Shown here: one piece after another, positions 34,051-43,172 of the stretch
Layout: each line of letters opens with the position of its first letter
How positions within the stretch are numbered: the stretch's first letter is position 1
Assembly: GCF_001563225.1 (NCBI RefSeq)
Contig: NZ_CP014206.1
Coordinates: forward strand, 3,449,486-3,513,485
Length of the DNA stretch: 64,000 bases
Source of the DNA: Pseudodesulfovibrio indicus
GTDB taxonomy: Bacteria > Desulfobacterota > Desulfovibrionia > Desulfovibrionales > Desulfovibrionaceae
Reading direction: 5' to 3'
The notes under the pieces: model-generated
Databases searched by the model: none
What the model saw: the letters and a program-made list of their open reading frames with translations, nothing else
Told to the model about the DNA's origin: nothing
Program-made: the position numbers and the translations under genes

Positions 34051-35209
34051 TCAGGCCAGCGGCAGGTCGAAGACCATGGCCGTTCCCCTGCCTCCGAACT
34101 CGTCGTCCTCTCCGGTCGGCGGGGAATACGGACGCAGCGAGCCGCCGTGCTCGTCGCAGAGCACGCGCTTGGCCTTGGTCAGCCCCATGCCCACGCCGCG
34201 CGCCTTGGTGGTGAAAAAGGGATCGGTCACGTAGGGCAGGTTCTCCTCGGGAATGCCCATGCCGTCGTCGATGACCCGGATCTCGTAGCGGCCCCCGTCG
34301 GGGACGGGGCGTCCACGGACGACCATGTCCGCCTCCAGCCCCTCGGCGAACTCCACCGCGTTGCGGATGATCTCGGCCACCGCCGTGGTCACCAGCCGGA
34401 TATCCACCCCGACCATGGCGTCGGTCAGATCGACCTCCGCGTGCAGCGTCCTGCCGGACGCCTCGGCGAACTCCCGGCCCTTGACCAGGGCCTGGTTCAT
34501 GACGGTCTTCACGGACACGGCCTGTATGCCGCCCGCGGTCAGAGAGACGTACTCGCTGATCTCGCGCACCAGACTCTCCAGCCGCAGCCCCTCCTCCCGC
34601 ACCGCCTCGGCATATTCCGCCAGCGGGCTGCCGCCGGGGGCCTTGCGGACCATCAGCCCGGCGATGCCGCCGATGGCCGCCACCGGATTGCGGATCTGGT
34701 GGGCCATGGCGTTGGCGAAGTGGTTGAGGCTTTCCACCCGCTCCCGCTGCGCCCGGACCACCTCGGCGGTCCGTTCGCGGACCCGCTCCTCCAGCTCCTG
34801 GTTCTGGCGCTGGAGCTGCTCCCTGACACGCTTGAGGTCCAGGTGGGCGCGCACCCTGGCCTGGACAACCGGCGCGCTGACCGGCTTGGTCAGATAGTCC
34901 GAGGCCCCGACCCGCAACCCGCGCGCCTCGTCGTCCGGGTCGGACAGGGAGGTCACGAAGATCACCGGAATATCCCTGGTCTCCGGGTCGTCCTTGAGCC
35001 TGCGGCAGCCAGACCTCGTGCCCGCTCATGCCGGGCATCATCACGTCCAGCAGAATCAGGTCGGGACGCTGCTCCCCGGACGCGCGCTCCAGGGCCGTGG
35101 CCCCGTCCGTGGCCGCGAGCAGGGTGTAGAGGGGCTCCAGCGCCTCGATCATGATGCTGATGTTCTCGGGCTGGTCGTCCACAAGGAGGATGGTTTCGGA
35201 CATAGTCAT
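34051..35209 (-). pseudogene. Response regulator-histidine kinase hybrid, broken by a 4-bp insertion
   Basis: The first frame codes a receiver domain (ETILLVDDQPENISIM, phospho-Asp in DLILLDVMMPGMSGHEV) and goes out of frame after HEV. The second frame resumes at once (CRRLKDDPETRDIPVIFVTS) and codes the rest of the receiver, a coiled coil, a HisKA box (NAMAHQIRNPVAA) and HATPase_c (IIRNAVEFAE, DDGMGIPEEN, GVGMGLTKAK). Four extra bases near 35006-35011 (TGGC on the minus strand, before TGCCGCAGG) explain the break exactly. No good ribosome site is seen near the ATGs at 35209 and 35203. It is either a true pseudogene or an assembly error. Confidence 0.85.
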
Positions 35210-35304
35210 GCCATATAGCATAACACGTTCAGACGATGCGCGGAAGTTTTTCCCTCTGCGCGCCCCTTGCCAATCGGAGCAGCGGTCTTACCTTTCGGAC
35301 TGTC

Positions 35305-35853
35305 ATGCAGAATACGTGGAGCATCGGTCCGGGACGGATCACCGTCCGCGAGGGCGACATCACCCGGCTTGACGTGGACGCCATCGTCAACGCTGCCAAC
35401 TCCCGGCTTGCCGGGGGCGGCGGCGTGGACGGCGCCATCCACCGCGCGGCCGGAATCGAACGGCTTCAGGCGGCCTGCCGGGCCATCATCCGCGAGATCG
35501 GCTCCCTGCCACCGGGCGAGGCGGTTCTCACCCCCGGCTTCGACCTCCCTGCACGGCACATCATCCACACCGTCGGCCCCATCTGGCGCGGCGGCAACGC
35601 CAACGAACCCGGGCTGCTGGAGAACGCCTACGCAAACTCCCTGCGGCTCGCCCACGAACACGACATCCGCACCATGGCCTTTCCGGCCATCTCCTGCGGC
35701 GTCTACGGCTATCCGGTCGAGGACGCGGCGCAGATAGCGCTTTCCGCCCTGAAAAGGGGCGTGAACCAGGGGCTGGTCCAGGAGGCGGTCATGGTCCTTC
35801 ACGGCGAACCCGCGTACCGATTGTGGACGCGGGCCGCCGAGCACATCCTGTAA
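35305..35853 (+). CDS. Macro domain protein (O-acetyl-ADP-ribose deacetylase-like)
   Basis: The 182-residue protein is a single macro domain: [20 protein letters not shown] with the catalytic Asn, [13 protein letters not shown] with the Asp, and the phosphate loop [10 protein letters not shown]. Members of the YmdB class remove ADP-ribose from proteins or deacetylate O-acetyl-ADP-ribose. The ATG at 35305 is used. It sits 9 bp before hslV, so the two are probably co-transcribed, which would link it loosely to protein quality control. Confidence 0.88.
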   Translation: MQNTWSIGPGRITVREGDITRLDVDAIVNAANSRLAGGGGVDGAIHRAAGIERLQAACRAIIREIGSLPPGEAVLTPGFDLPARHIIHTVGPIWRGGNANEPGLLENAYANSLRLAHEHDIRTMAFPAISCGVYGYPVEDAAQIALSALKRGVNQGLVQEAVMVLHGEPAYRLWTRAAEHIL

Positions 35854-35862
35854 GGAGACCCC

Positions 35863-36402
35863 ATGGAACTCAGAGGAACGACCATCGTCGCGGTCAAGGA
35901 CGAAAACGGCACCGCCGTGGCCGGCGACGGCCAGGTGACCCTGGGCCAGGCCGTGGCCATGAAACATACCGCCCGCAAGGTGCGGCGCATCTACAAGGAC
36001 AAGGTGACCATCGGCTTCGCCGGGGCCACCGCCGACGCCTTCACCCTGTCCGAGCGGTTCGAGAACAAGCTGGAGACCTACTCCGGCAACCTGCTCCGGG
36101 CCGCCGTGGAGCTGGCCAAGGACTGGCGCACGGACAAGTACCTGCGCAAGCTCGAAGCCATGCTCCTGGCCGCGGACGGCGAGCACATCCTGATCATCTC
36201 CGGCACCGGGGACGTGATCGAGCCGGACGACGGCGTGGCCGCCATCGGCTCCGGCGGGTCCTACGCCCTGGCCGCGGCCCGCGCCCTGCAACAGAACACC
36301 GACCTGTCCGCAGGCGAAATCGCCACCAAGGCCATGGAAATCGCGGCCGACATCTGCGTCTACACCAACAACCACATCACCCTGGAAACGCAATCGAAGT
36401 AA
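35863..36402 (+). CDS. hslV: ATP-dependent protease subunit HslV
   Basis: The 179-residue proteolytic subunit pairs with HslU. The catalytic N-terminal Thr is seen in RGTTIVAVK (a short propeptide precedes it), along with [12 protein letters not shown] and the [14 protein letters not shown] block. AAGGAG lies before ATG 35863. hslU follows after 248 bp of repeat-rich sequence. Confidence 0.95.
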   Translation: MELRGTTIVAVKDENGTAVAGDGQVTLGQAVAMKHTARKVRRIYKDKVTIGFAGATADAFTLSERFENKLETYSGNLLRAAVELAKDWRTDKYLRKLEAMLLAADGEHILIISGTGDVIEPDDGVAAIGSGGSYALAAARALQQNTDLSAGEIATKAMEIAADICVYTNNHITLETQSK

Positions 36403-36411
36403 TTTGAAGAT

Positions 36412-36447
36412 GCGAGAGGGAAACGTTTAAAAAAGTTTCCCTCTCGC
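36412..36447. repeat. Perfect 13-bp inverted repeat after hslV
   Basis: GCGAGAGGGAAAC pairs with GTTTCCCTCTCGC around GTTTAAAAAA. It lies 10 bp after the hslV stop and has the look of a dispersed REP-like hairpin; it may also act as a weak terminator. Confidence 0.65.
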
Positions 36448-36604
36448 GCTCTCCCTTCCAAACTTTTTGGCGCCACGCCGCCGGGAAGGGACGAGGAACA
36501 CCCCAAAAGGACAAGGCGGCGTGGAGGTGCGTTCACAGAGAACGTGCGACTTATTGTAACAACGCCCCACGCCGACAGGCGTGCGATACAAAGTTTTGGA
36601 GATT

Positions 36605-36634
36605 CTTAAGAACCTTTTTCAAAAGGTTCTTAAG
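36605..36634. repeat. Perfect 14-bp inverted repeat before hslU
   Basis: CTTAAGAACCTTTT pairs with AAAAGGTTCTTAAG around TC. It ends 16 bp before the hslU ATG, with GGAGGC between. With 36412-36447 and the GC-rich spacer 36448-36604 it forms a 220-bp module that looks like an inserted repeat element. The hslU ribosome site may be part of it. Confidence 0.65.
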
Positions 36635-36650
36635 CCGCCGGAGGCATCCC

Positions 36651-38036
36651 ATGAGCAATCTGACACCGCGTGAAATCGTATCGGAACTGGACAAATACAT
36701 CATCGGCCAGGAGGCCGCCAAGCGGATGGTGGCCATCGCCATGCGCAACCGTTGGCGCAGGCAGCAGATCGAGCCCGATTTGCGCGACGAGATCGCGCCC
36801 AAGAACATCATTTTGATGGGTCCCACGGGCGTGGGCAAGACCGAGATCGCACGCCGCCTGGCGCGGCTGGCCAACTGCCCGTTCTTCAAGGTCGAGGCCA
36901 CCAAGTTCACCGAGGTGGGCTACGTGGGCCGCGACGTGGAGTCCATGATTCGCGACCTGATGGAGATCGGGGTGAGCATGGTCCTCAAGGAGGAGACGGC
37001 CAAGGTCCGCATCAAGGCCGAGAAGCACGCCGAGGAGCGGCTGCTGGACCTGCTGCTGCCGGGCAAGAAACCCCAGCCGAGCGGTCCCATGGGCTTTTTC
37101 CAGGGCGGCCAGAACGGCGAGGTGGAGCGGGTCGAACCGCCCAAGGACGACGCCACCCGCGAGAAGTTCCGCCAGATGTTCCGCGCGGGCCAGCTGGACG
37201 ACCGCGAGGTCGAGATGGAGGTCACCATCCAGAACAACGCCTCGGTGGAGATCATGGCCATTCCCGGCATGGAGGAGATGGGGTCCAGCCTGCAAAGCGC
37301 CTTTTCCAACATGTTCCCCGGCAAGCGCAAGGCGCGCAAGATGAAGATCAAGGACGCCTACCAGCTGCTCATCGACGAGGAGGCGGACAAGCTCATCGAC
37401 CCGGACGCGGTCAACGAGCTGGCCCGCGAGCGCGTTGAGCAGCAGGGCATCCTGTTCCTGGACGAGATGGACAAGATCGCCTCGCGCCACGACCAGACCG
37501 GCGGCGGCTCCGCCGACGTGTCCCGCGAAGGCGTGCAGCGCGACCTGCTGCCCATCGTGGAGGGGAGCGTGGTCAACACCAAGTACGGCATGATCAAGAC
37601 CGACCACATCCTGTTCATCGCGGCGGGCGCGTTCCACTATGCCAAGCCGTCCGACCTGATCCCGGAGTTGCAGGGCCGTTTCCCCCTGCGCGAGGAGCTG
37701 ACCTCCCTGCACAAGGAGGAGTTCTACCGCATCCTGACCGAGCCGAAGAACGCCCTGACCGTGCAGTACAAGGCGCTGCTCAAGACCGAGGGCGTGGAAG
37801 TCGACTTCACCAAAGAGGCGCTGGAGGAGATTTCGGCCATGGCGGAGAAGATCAACGAGGAGGCCGAAAACATCGGCGCCCGGAGGCTTTACACCATCAT
37901 GGAGAAGATCCTGGCGGAGCTGTCCTTTGAAGCCCCTGACCAGTCCGGGCGCACGGTGGTCATCGACCGGGAGTACGTGGTCAAGCAGCTCGGCCAGGTG
38001 ATCGAGGACCGCGACCTGTCCCGCTACATCCTGTAG
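36651..38036 (+). CDS. hslU: ATP-dependent protease ATPase subunit HslU
   Basis: The 461-residue AAA+ unfoldase feeds substrates to HslV. It shows [20 protein letters not shown], Walker [17 protein letters not shown], the GYVGRDVES pore loop, Walker [12 protein letters not shown] and the C-terminal LSRYIL tail that docks into HslV. The intermediate domain spans roughly residues 110-240. GGAGG precedes ATG 36651. Confidence 0.96.
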   Translation: MSNLTPREIVSELDKYIIGQEAAKRMVAIAMRNRWRRQQIEPDLRDEIAPKNIILMGPTGVGKTEIARRLARLANCPFFKVEATKFTEVGYVGRDVESMIRDLMEIGVSMVLKEETAKVRIKAEKHAEERLLDLLLPGKKPQPSGPMGFFQGGQNGEVERVEPPKDDATREKFRQMFRAGQLDDREVEMEVTIQNNASVEIMAIPGMEEMGSSLQSAFSNMFPGKRKARKMKIKDAYQLLIDEEADKLIDPDAVNELARERVEQQGILFLDEMDKIASRHDQTGGGSADVSREGVQRDLLPIVEGSVVNTKYGMIKTDHILFIAAGAFHYAKPSDLIPELQGRFPLREELTSLHKEEFYRILTEPKNALTVQYKALLKTEGVEVDFTKEALEEISAMAEKINEEAENIGARRLYTIMEKILAELSFEAPDQSGRTVVIDREYVVKQLGQVIEDRDLSRYIL

Positions 38037-38043
38037 GCCCGCC

Positions 38044-38840
38044 ATGGCGCAACGCATCTCCCTCATCGGCGTCCCGTTGGACTGCAATTCCTCCTACCTG
38101 CGCGGCCCCGCCAAGGGGCCGTTCGGGCTGGTGGAGGCGCTGCACTGCGACTCGGCCAACCTGTGGACCGAGACCGGGCACAACCTGGAACCCGTCATCG
38201 ACCACCGGGGCGTGCTCGACCTGAGCGACCCGGACACCGCCTTTGCGGCCATCGAGGAAGCCGCCGCCAGGGCCGGGGCGGAACCGGGCGTTGCGCCCCT
38301 CTTCCTGGGCGGCGACCACTCCGTGACCTACCCGCTGGTCAGGGGGCTCAAGCGCGCCGTGGGCGACTTCGCCATCCTCCATTTCGACGCCCACCCCGAC
38401 TGCTACCACGAGTTCGAGGGGAACCTCCATTCCCACGCCTGCCCCTTTGCCCGGATCATGGAGGAGGGGTTGTGCACCAGGCTGGTCTCGGTGGGCATCC
38501 GCACGGCCACGGGCCACCAGCGCGAGCAGAAGGAACGGTTCGGCATTCAGTGGCTGGAGATGCGCGACAAGGCGAACTGGCCCCGCCTGGCCTTCGACAC
38601 CCCGGTCTACGTCAGCGTGGACCTGGACGCGCTGGACCCGGCGTTCGCGCCCGGCGTTTCGCACCACGAGCCGGGAGGCATGACCACCCGCAAGCTGCTG
38701 GACATCCTGCACGCCATCGACGCGCCCATCGTGGGGCGGACGTGGTGGAGCTGAACCCGGACCGCGACCGGGACAGGGTCACGGCCATGACCGGGGCGAA
38801 AATCATAAAGGAACTCGCCGGAATGATGTTGAATTCGTAA
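38044..38840 (+). pseudogene. Arginase/agmatinase family enzyme with a 1-nt deletion near the 3' end
   Basis: The ureohydrolase metal ligands are intact: GGDHSVTYP, HFDAHPDCY and SVDLDALDPAFAPG. The frame breaks after APIVG, where the sequence reads GTGGGGCGGAC (four G at 38733-38736). One more G restores GADVVELNP and runs on to TAA at 38840. As written, the protein ends five residues later (RTWWS) at 38754 and lacks the conserved C-terminal 36 residues. It may be a sequencing error in a G run or a true mutation. The substrate (agmatine, arginine or another guanidino compound) cannot be told. Confidence 0.8.
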
Positions 38841-38946
38841 AGGACCTTTCCCTTCCGGGAGCGATTTCTAACGCCCTTGCCTCTTTCCTTCCATCTGCTA
38901 TGGTCAATTCGCACGGCCCTTCCGGTTCGTGAAGGAGAGCAAGGCC

Positions 38947-40386
38947 ATGGCTGAATCCGGGTTCAATTCCCCCACCGACACCCCTCTGCTGCGAGGACTG
39001 CGCTGGCTGATCTATGGCCGTCGGGCCGACGTCCGGGTCAGGCACAGCTATCCCTTGCTCGGCATCCTGGTGCTCGCCGTAATCAGCGCCGTTGCCCTGC
39101 CCCTGCTGAACACCCTGGTCATCTATCCCGCCTACACCGAGATCATGGTCGGGACATTCGAGAACACGGCCAGCAGGCTGGCGGCCCACACCATCCCGCC
39201 GTCCATCCGCAACACCGCCCTGACCCCGGCCGTACTGGACACTCCGCGGTTCCTGGCCGACGTCTACCGACTGGAGTCGAGCTTCGGGCTGATCAAGGTG
39301 GCGGTCCTCTCGCCCGAGGGATGCGTCCTCTACTCCACCAATCCAGACGAGATCGGAGCCCAGACCGTGGATTCGGCCTTTGAACGGGTGGCCCTGGGCA
39401 ATCCGCAAGCCCACCTCGGCACCCTGCGCTCCCTGCCCACCAGGAGGACGACCCCGGTCATCGACGTGGTGGACGCCTACGTCCCCCTGATGCAGAAAGG
39501 CGTCTTCCTGGGCGCCTTCCGAATCGTCTTCGACGTCACCGGCCCCAAGAACGAACTGGAACGGTTCAACACCTACGCCACGGCCGCGACCTTCATCATT
39601 TCTTTCTGCCTGCTGTGCATCGTCCTGATCCTGCTGCGCATGGAGGCGTCCCGCGAATACGCCCGCCAGCAGGCGGACGCCCTGCGCCTGGACGTGGAGC
39701 ACATCACCCGCCACGACATCAAGACTCCGCTCCTGGGCGCGCTCAACGGCATCAATTACCTGGAGAACTTCACGGCGGTGGACGCCGAGCAGCGGGACAT
39801 GCTGGAGGAGATGCGCCAGTCCTTGAACACCGGCCTGGACCTGATCAACCGCAGCCTGGACCTCTACAAGATGGAGACGGGCAACTACGAATACGCGCCC
39901 GTGGTCATGGATATCCTGCCCACCTGCCGCCGGGTTGCGGACGACCTGTCCGGCATGGCCAAGGCACGCGGAGTGGACGTGATCGTCTCCCTGGACGGCG
40001 CGCCGCTCAAGACGGGCGACGCCCTGGAGGCGTGCATGGAGGGCAGCCTGTGCTACGCGGTGCTGGCCAACCTGGTCAAGAATGCCATCGAGGCCTCGGA
40101 CACGGGCGACTCCGTGGAGGTGCGCATCGGTTCGGGCGAGGAGGTCGCCCTGGCCGTCCACAACCGGGCCGCGGTGCCCGAATCCGTCAGGGATGTCTTT
40201 TTCCAGAAGTACGCCACGGCCGGGAAGCGCACCGGCACCGGCCTGGGCACCTATTCCGCCAAACTCATGGTCCAGGTCATGGGCGGCCGAATCGCCATGG
40301 AGACGTCCGAGGAGGACGGAACCACGGTGACCGTGACGCTGCCCTCGGGGACCGACCAAAACGGGAGAGAATCATGCCGTTCGTGA
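38947..40386 (+). CDS. Membrane sensor histidine kinase
   Basis: The 479-residue protein has two membrane segments (about 40-62 and 215-237) flanking a periplasmic sensor domain, a HisKA box HITRHDIKTPLLGALNG and a HATPase_c domain (NLVKNAIEASD, TGTGLGTYSAKLM). The G1 box is degenerate (LAVHNRAAVPES). No response regulator is adjacent. AAGGAG precedes ATG 38947. Its end overlaps the tautomerase start by 13 bp, so the two are translationally coupled. Confidence 0.88.
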   Translation: MAESGFNSPTDTPLLRGLRWLIYGRRADVRVRHSYPLLGILVLAVISAVALPLLNTLVIYPAYTEIMVGTFENTASRLAAHTIPPSIRNTALTPAVLDTPRFLADVYRLESSFGLIKVAVLSPEGCVLYSTNPDEIGAQTVDSAFERVALGNPQAHLGTLRSLPTRRTTPVIDVVDAYVPLMQKGVFLGAFRIVFDVTGPKNELERFNTYATAATFIISFCLLCIVLILLRMEASREYARQQADALRLDVEHITRHDIKTPLLGALNGINYLENFTAVDAEQRDMLEEMRQSLNTGLDLINRSLDLYKMETGNYEYAPVVMDILPTCRRVADDLSGMAKARGVDVIVSLDGAPLKTGDALEACMEGSLCYAVLANLVKNAIEASDTGDSVEVRIGSGEEVALAVHNRAAVPESVRDVFFQKYATAGKRTGTGLGTYSAKLMVQVMGGRIAMETSEEDGTTVTVTLPSGTDQNGRESCRS

Positions 40387-40571
40387 ACATCCGCATCACC
40401 AGGGAAGGCGCGACCAAGGAGCAGAAGGAGCGCCTGATCCAAGGCGTCACCGACCTCCTGGCCGACGTCCTGGGCAAGAACCCCAAGACCACCTTCGTGA
40501 TCATCGACGAGGTGGACACGGACAACTGGGGCATCGCCGGCGAAAGCGTGACCGAACTGCGGAAGAAGTGA
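40374..40571 (+). CDS. 4-oxalocrotonate tautomerase family protein
   Basis: The 65-residue protein has the catalytic Pro right after the start Met (MPFVNIRITREGATKEQKE) and the family LIQGVTDLLADVLG helix and TFVIIDEVDTDNWG end. The family catalyses keto-enol tautomerisation; the real substrate here is unknown. GGGAGAGA precedes ATG 40374. It overlaps the kinase gene upstream, an unusual pairing. Confidence 0.9.
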   Translation: MPFVNIRITREGATKEQKERLIQGVTDLLADVLGKNPKTTFVIIDEVDTDNWGIAGESVTELRKK

Positions 40572-40572
40572 G

Positions 40573-42678
40573 CTACAGGCTGAGGCTCATGCGGACGTCG
40601 GCGACCATGGCCCGTTCGTCGTTGGCCAGCACCGGGTTGAACTCCGCCTCGGAGACCTCCGGGAAGTCCAGGGCCAGCCGGGACATGACCATGAGGATGT
40701 CCTCCAGGGCGCGGAAATTCACGGGCATCTCGCCCTTCAGCCCCTTGAGCAGCATATAGGACTTGATCTCGCGCACGATCTCGAAGGCGTCCTGCCGCGA
40801 CAGCGGGGCCAGCCGGAAGGCGATGTCCTTCATGATCTCCACGTAGATGCCGCCCAGGCCGAACATGAGCATGGGGCCGAACTGCTCGTCGCGCTTGAAC
40901 CCGATGATCACTTCCTTGACGCCCGCAGGGGCCATCTCCTGGACAAGGCAGCCCGCCAGGTAGGCGTCGTGGCGCATGCGCTGCGCCCGGGCCGTGATTT
41001 CCTTGAACCCGTCCATGACCTCGCCCGCGTTGAGCAGGTTGACCTTGACCCCGCCCACGTCCGACTTGTGCGAGATGTCCGGCGAGGCGATCTTGAGGAC
41101 CACCGGATAGCCGATCTCCTCGGCTGCGGCCACGGCCTCGTCCGAGGAACGCGCCAGCACGGTCCTCGGCGTGGGCAGCCCATAGGCCTTGAGCACCTGC
41201 TGGGCCTCGAACTCCACGATCTCCGGCTGCTTGCGGCGCAGGTGGGCGTCGATGACCTCGCGGGCCGCGTCCAGGTCGCGCTCGACCTCCGCGTACTGCG
41301 GCTCGGGGCGGTTCTTCCAGAGGTAGTACTGGTACATGGTCTCGATGGAGTGGACCGCCGGTTCCGGAAAGGCGTAGCACGGGATGCCCGCGTCCATGAG
41401 CATCTTCCTGGCGCCGGCCACCCGGGTCTTGCCCATGAAGCAGGCGAAGACCGGCTTGCCGCAGCGTTGCGCCGTGCGGATGACCGCCTCGGCGGTCTTC
41501 TCGATTTCCACCGAGGCCGTGGGCGTGAGCAGCACCAGGATGGCGTGGACCATGGGGTCCTCGCCGATGACGTCCAGGGTCTGGCGGTAGCGCTTGGCGT
41601 CCGCGTCGCCCACGATGTCCACCGGGTTGTAGAAGGCGGCGTAGCTGGGGAGAAATTCCTGGAGCTTCTGGACCGTCTTCGGGGACAGCTCGGCCATGGT
41701 CAGCCGGGAGCGGTCCGCGGCGTCGGCGGTCAGGATGCCCGGCCCGCCGGAATTGGTCACCACGGCCAGGTTCGGCCCCTTGGGCAGGGGCTGGCTGGAG
41801 AACGCCTGGGCCAGGTTGAAGAGCGTGGCCACGTCGCCCACCCGGATGACCCCGGACTGGTGGAAGGCGGCGGTGTAGCTCTGGTCCGACCCGGCGATGG
41901 CCCCGGTGTGGGAGGACGCCGCCTTGGCGCCCGCCGCTGTGGTGCCCGCCTTGATCATGATCACCGGCTTGTTCAGGCTGGTGCGCCGCGCCTGGCGCAG
42001 AAAGGAATCGCCGTGCTCCACGTTCTCGATGTAACCGAGGATGACCTTGGTGTCCTCGTCGCGGTTCAGGTATTCGAGCATGTCCGCCTCGTCCAGAACC
42101 GCCTTGTTGCCCAGGGAGACGAACTTCGAAAAGCCGATGTTCGCGCCCCGCGCCCAGTCGAGGATGGCCACGCAGAGCGCGCCGGACTGGGAGAAGAAGG
42201 CGATGGAGCCGGGATCGGGCCGGCCCGCCGCGAACGAGGCGTTGACCCCGGCCGCGCCGTTCATCATGCCCAGGCAGTTGGGCCCGAGCAGGGCCATGCC
42301 GGACGACTCGCACAGCGCCTTGATCCGCTGCTCCAGGTCGTATCCCTCCTTGCCCACCTCCTTGAACCCGGCGGTTATGACGATGGCCGACCTGGTCCCG
42401 ATGGCCGCCAGCTCCTCGATGGCTCCGACCACGAACTTGGGCGGCACCGAGATGACGGCCAGGTCCAGGCCGCGCGGCAGGTCCGCGACGGACGAGGTCA
42501 CGGGCAGCCCCTCGATCTCTCCGCCCTTGGGGTTCACGGGCAGCAGCCGCCCGGTGAACCCGGCTTCGAGCATGTTGGTCACGATGGTGTGTCCGACCTT
42601 GCCGGGCGTGGCCGAAGCGCCGATGACGGCGACGGTGTCGGGATAGAAGAAGGCGTGCAGATTGTCCTTGGCGGTCAA
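40573..42678 (-). CDS. Acyl-CoA synthetase, NDP-forming (acetate-CoA ligase family)
   Basis: The 701-residue protein joins a CoA-binding Rossmann domain (DTVAVIGASATPGKVGH), a ligase domain with the phospho-His motif ASSHTGAIAGSDQSY, and an ATP-grasp domain at the C-terminus (VVLKIASPDISHKSDVGGVK). It makes ATP from acyl-CoA or activates acids with ADP or ATP, a common link to acetate or branched acid metabolism in anaerobes. The start is TTG 42678 with CAGGAG 8 bases upstream. The stop is 1 bp from the tautomerase stop, convergent. Confidence 0.92.
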   Translation of the reverse strand: MTAKDNLHAFFYPDTVAVIGASATPGKVGHTIVTNMLEAGFTGRLLPVNPKGGEIEGLPVTSSVADLPRGLDLAVISVPPKFVVGAIEELAAIGTRSAIVITAGFKEVGKEGYDLEQRIKALCESSGMALLGPNCLGMMNGAAGVNASFAAGRPDPGSIAFFSQSGALCVAILDWARGANIGFSKFVSLGNKAVLDEADMLEYLNRDEDTKVILGYIENVEHGDSFLRQARRTSLNKPVIMIKAGTTAAGAKAASSHTGAIAGSDQSYTAAFHQSGVIRVGDVATLFNLAQAFSSQPLPKGPNLAVVTNSGGPGILTADAADRSRLTMAELSPKTVQKLQEFLPSYAAFYNPVDIVGDADAKRYRQTLDVIGEDPMVHAILVLLTPTASVEIEKTAEAVIRTAQRCGKPVFACFMGKTRVAGARKMLMDAGIPCYAFPEPAVHSIETMYQYYLWKNRPEPQYAEVERDLDAAREVIDAHLRRKQPEIVEFEAQQVLKAYGLPTPRTVLARSSDEAVAAAEEIGYPVVLKIASPDISHKSDVGGVKVNLLNAGEVMDGFKEITARAQRMRHDAYLAGCLVQEMAPAGVKEVIIGFKRDEQFGPMLMFGLGGIYVEIMKDIAFRLAPLSRQDAFEIVREIKSYMLLKGLKGEMPVNFRALEDILMVMSRLALDFPEVSEAEFNPVLANDERAMVADVRMSLSL

Positions 42679-42754
42679 GGGCGGGACTCCTGGTCAGGGT
42701 GGCTGTTTGCGTCGGACGAATGTAACCCGAAAGCGGCCCCATGGAAAGGCCGGA

Positions 42755-43126
42755 TCAGCGCATCAGCCAGACCAGGGCCTCGGCCTCGTCCCGGAACAGC
42801 CTGTAGCTCAGGGAACGGTTCATGTACATGGTTTCCTGCAGCCGGAACGCGTCCAGGTAATCGGGATTGTAGAGAGTGGCCATGCGCCCGCCGAAGGTCT
42901 GGATTCCCTCCCTCTCCAGCAGGTTTGCCGCGATGGCGCTCTCATGGGCGTCCACGAGCAGCCGCAACCGCCGCTCCTCCATGAGAAAGCGGAAGATGCC
43001 CTCCCGCTCGCACACCCGGCGCAGGCTCTCGACCTTCTCCAGGACGTGGTCGGCGGTCCGGATCTCCCCGGTGGTCACGCCGTGGATGTACCCGTCCCTG
43101 ACCTCGGTGCTCAACCTGAACCCCAT
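42755..43126 (-). CDS. SpoIIAA/STAS-like small protein, copy 1
   Basis: The 123-residue protein has a STAS-like alternation of strands and helices. It ends with SLSYRLFRDEAEALVWL, which mirrors SIAYRAFTDSAEAEEWL in the protein at 46352-46726; the two look like distant paralogues. Such proteins often act as regulatory partners. GGAGG precedes ATG 43126. The MscS gene lies 46 bp upstream on the same strand, so co-transcription is likely. Confidence 0.65.
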   Translation of the reverse strand: MGFRLSTEVRDGYIHGVTTGEIRTADHVLEKVESLRRVCEREGIFRFLMEERRLRLLVDAHESAIAANLLEREGIQTFGGRMATLYNPDYLDAFRLQETMYMNRSLSYRLFRDEAEALVWLMR

Positions 43127-43172
43127 GCTTCCTCCTGCGGCCCGGTTTCCGGCTCGGGCTGCCGATCCCCGT

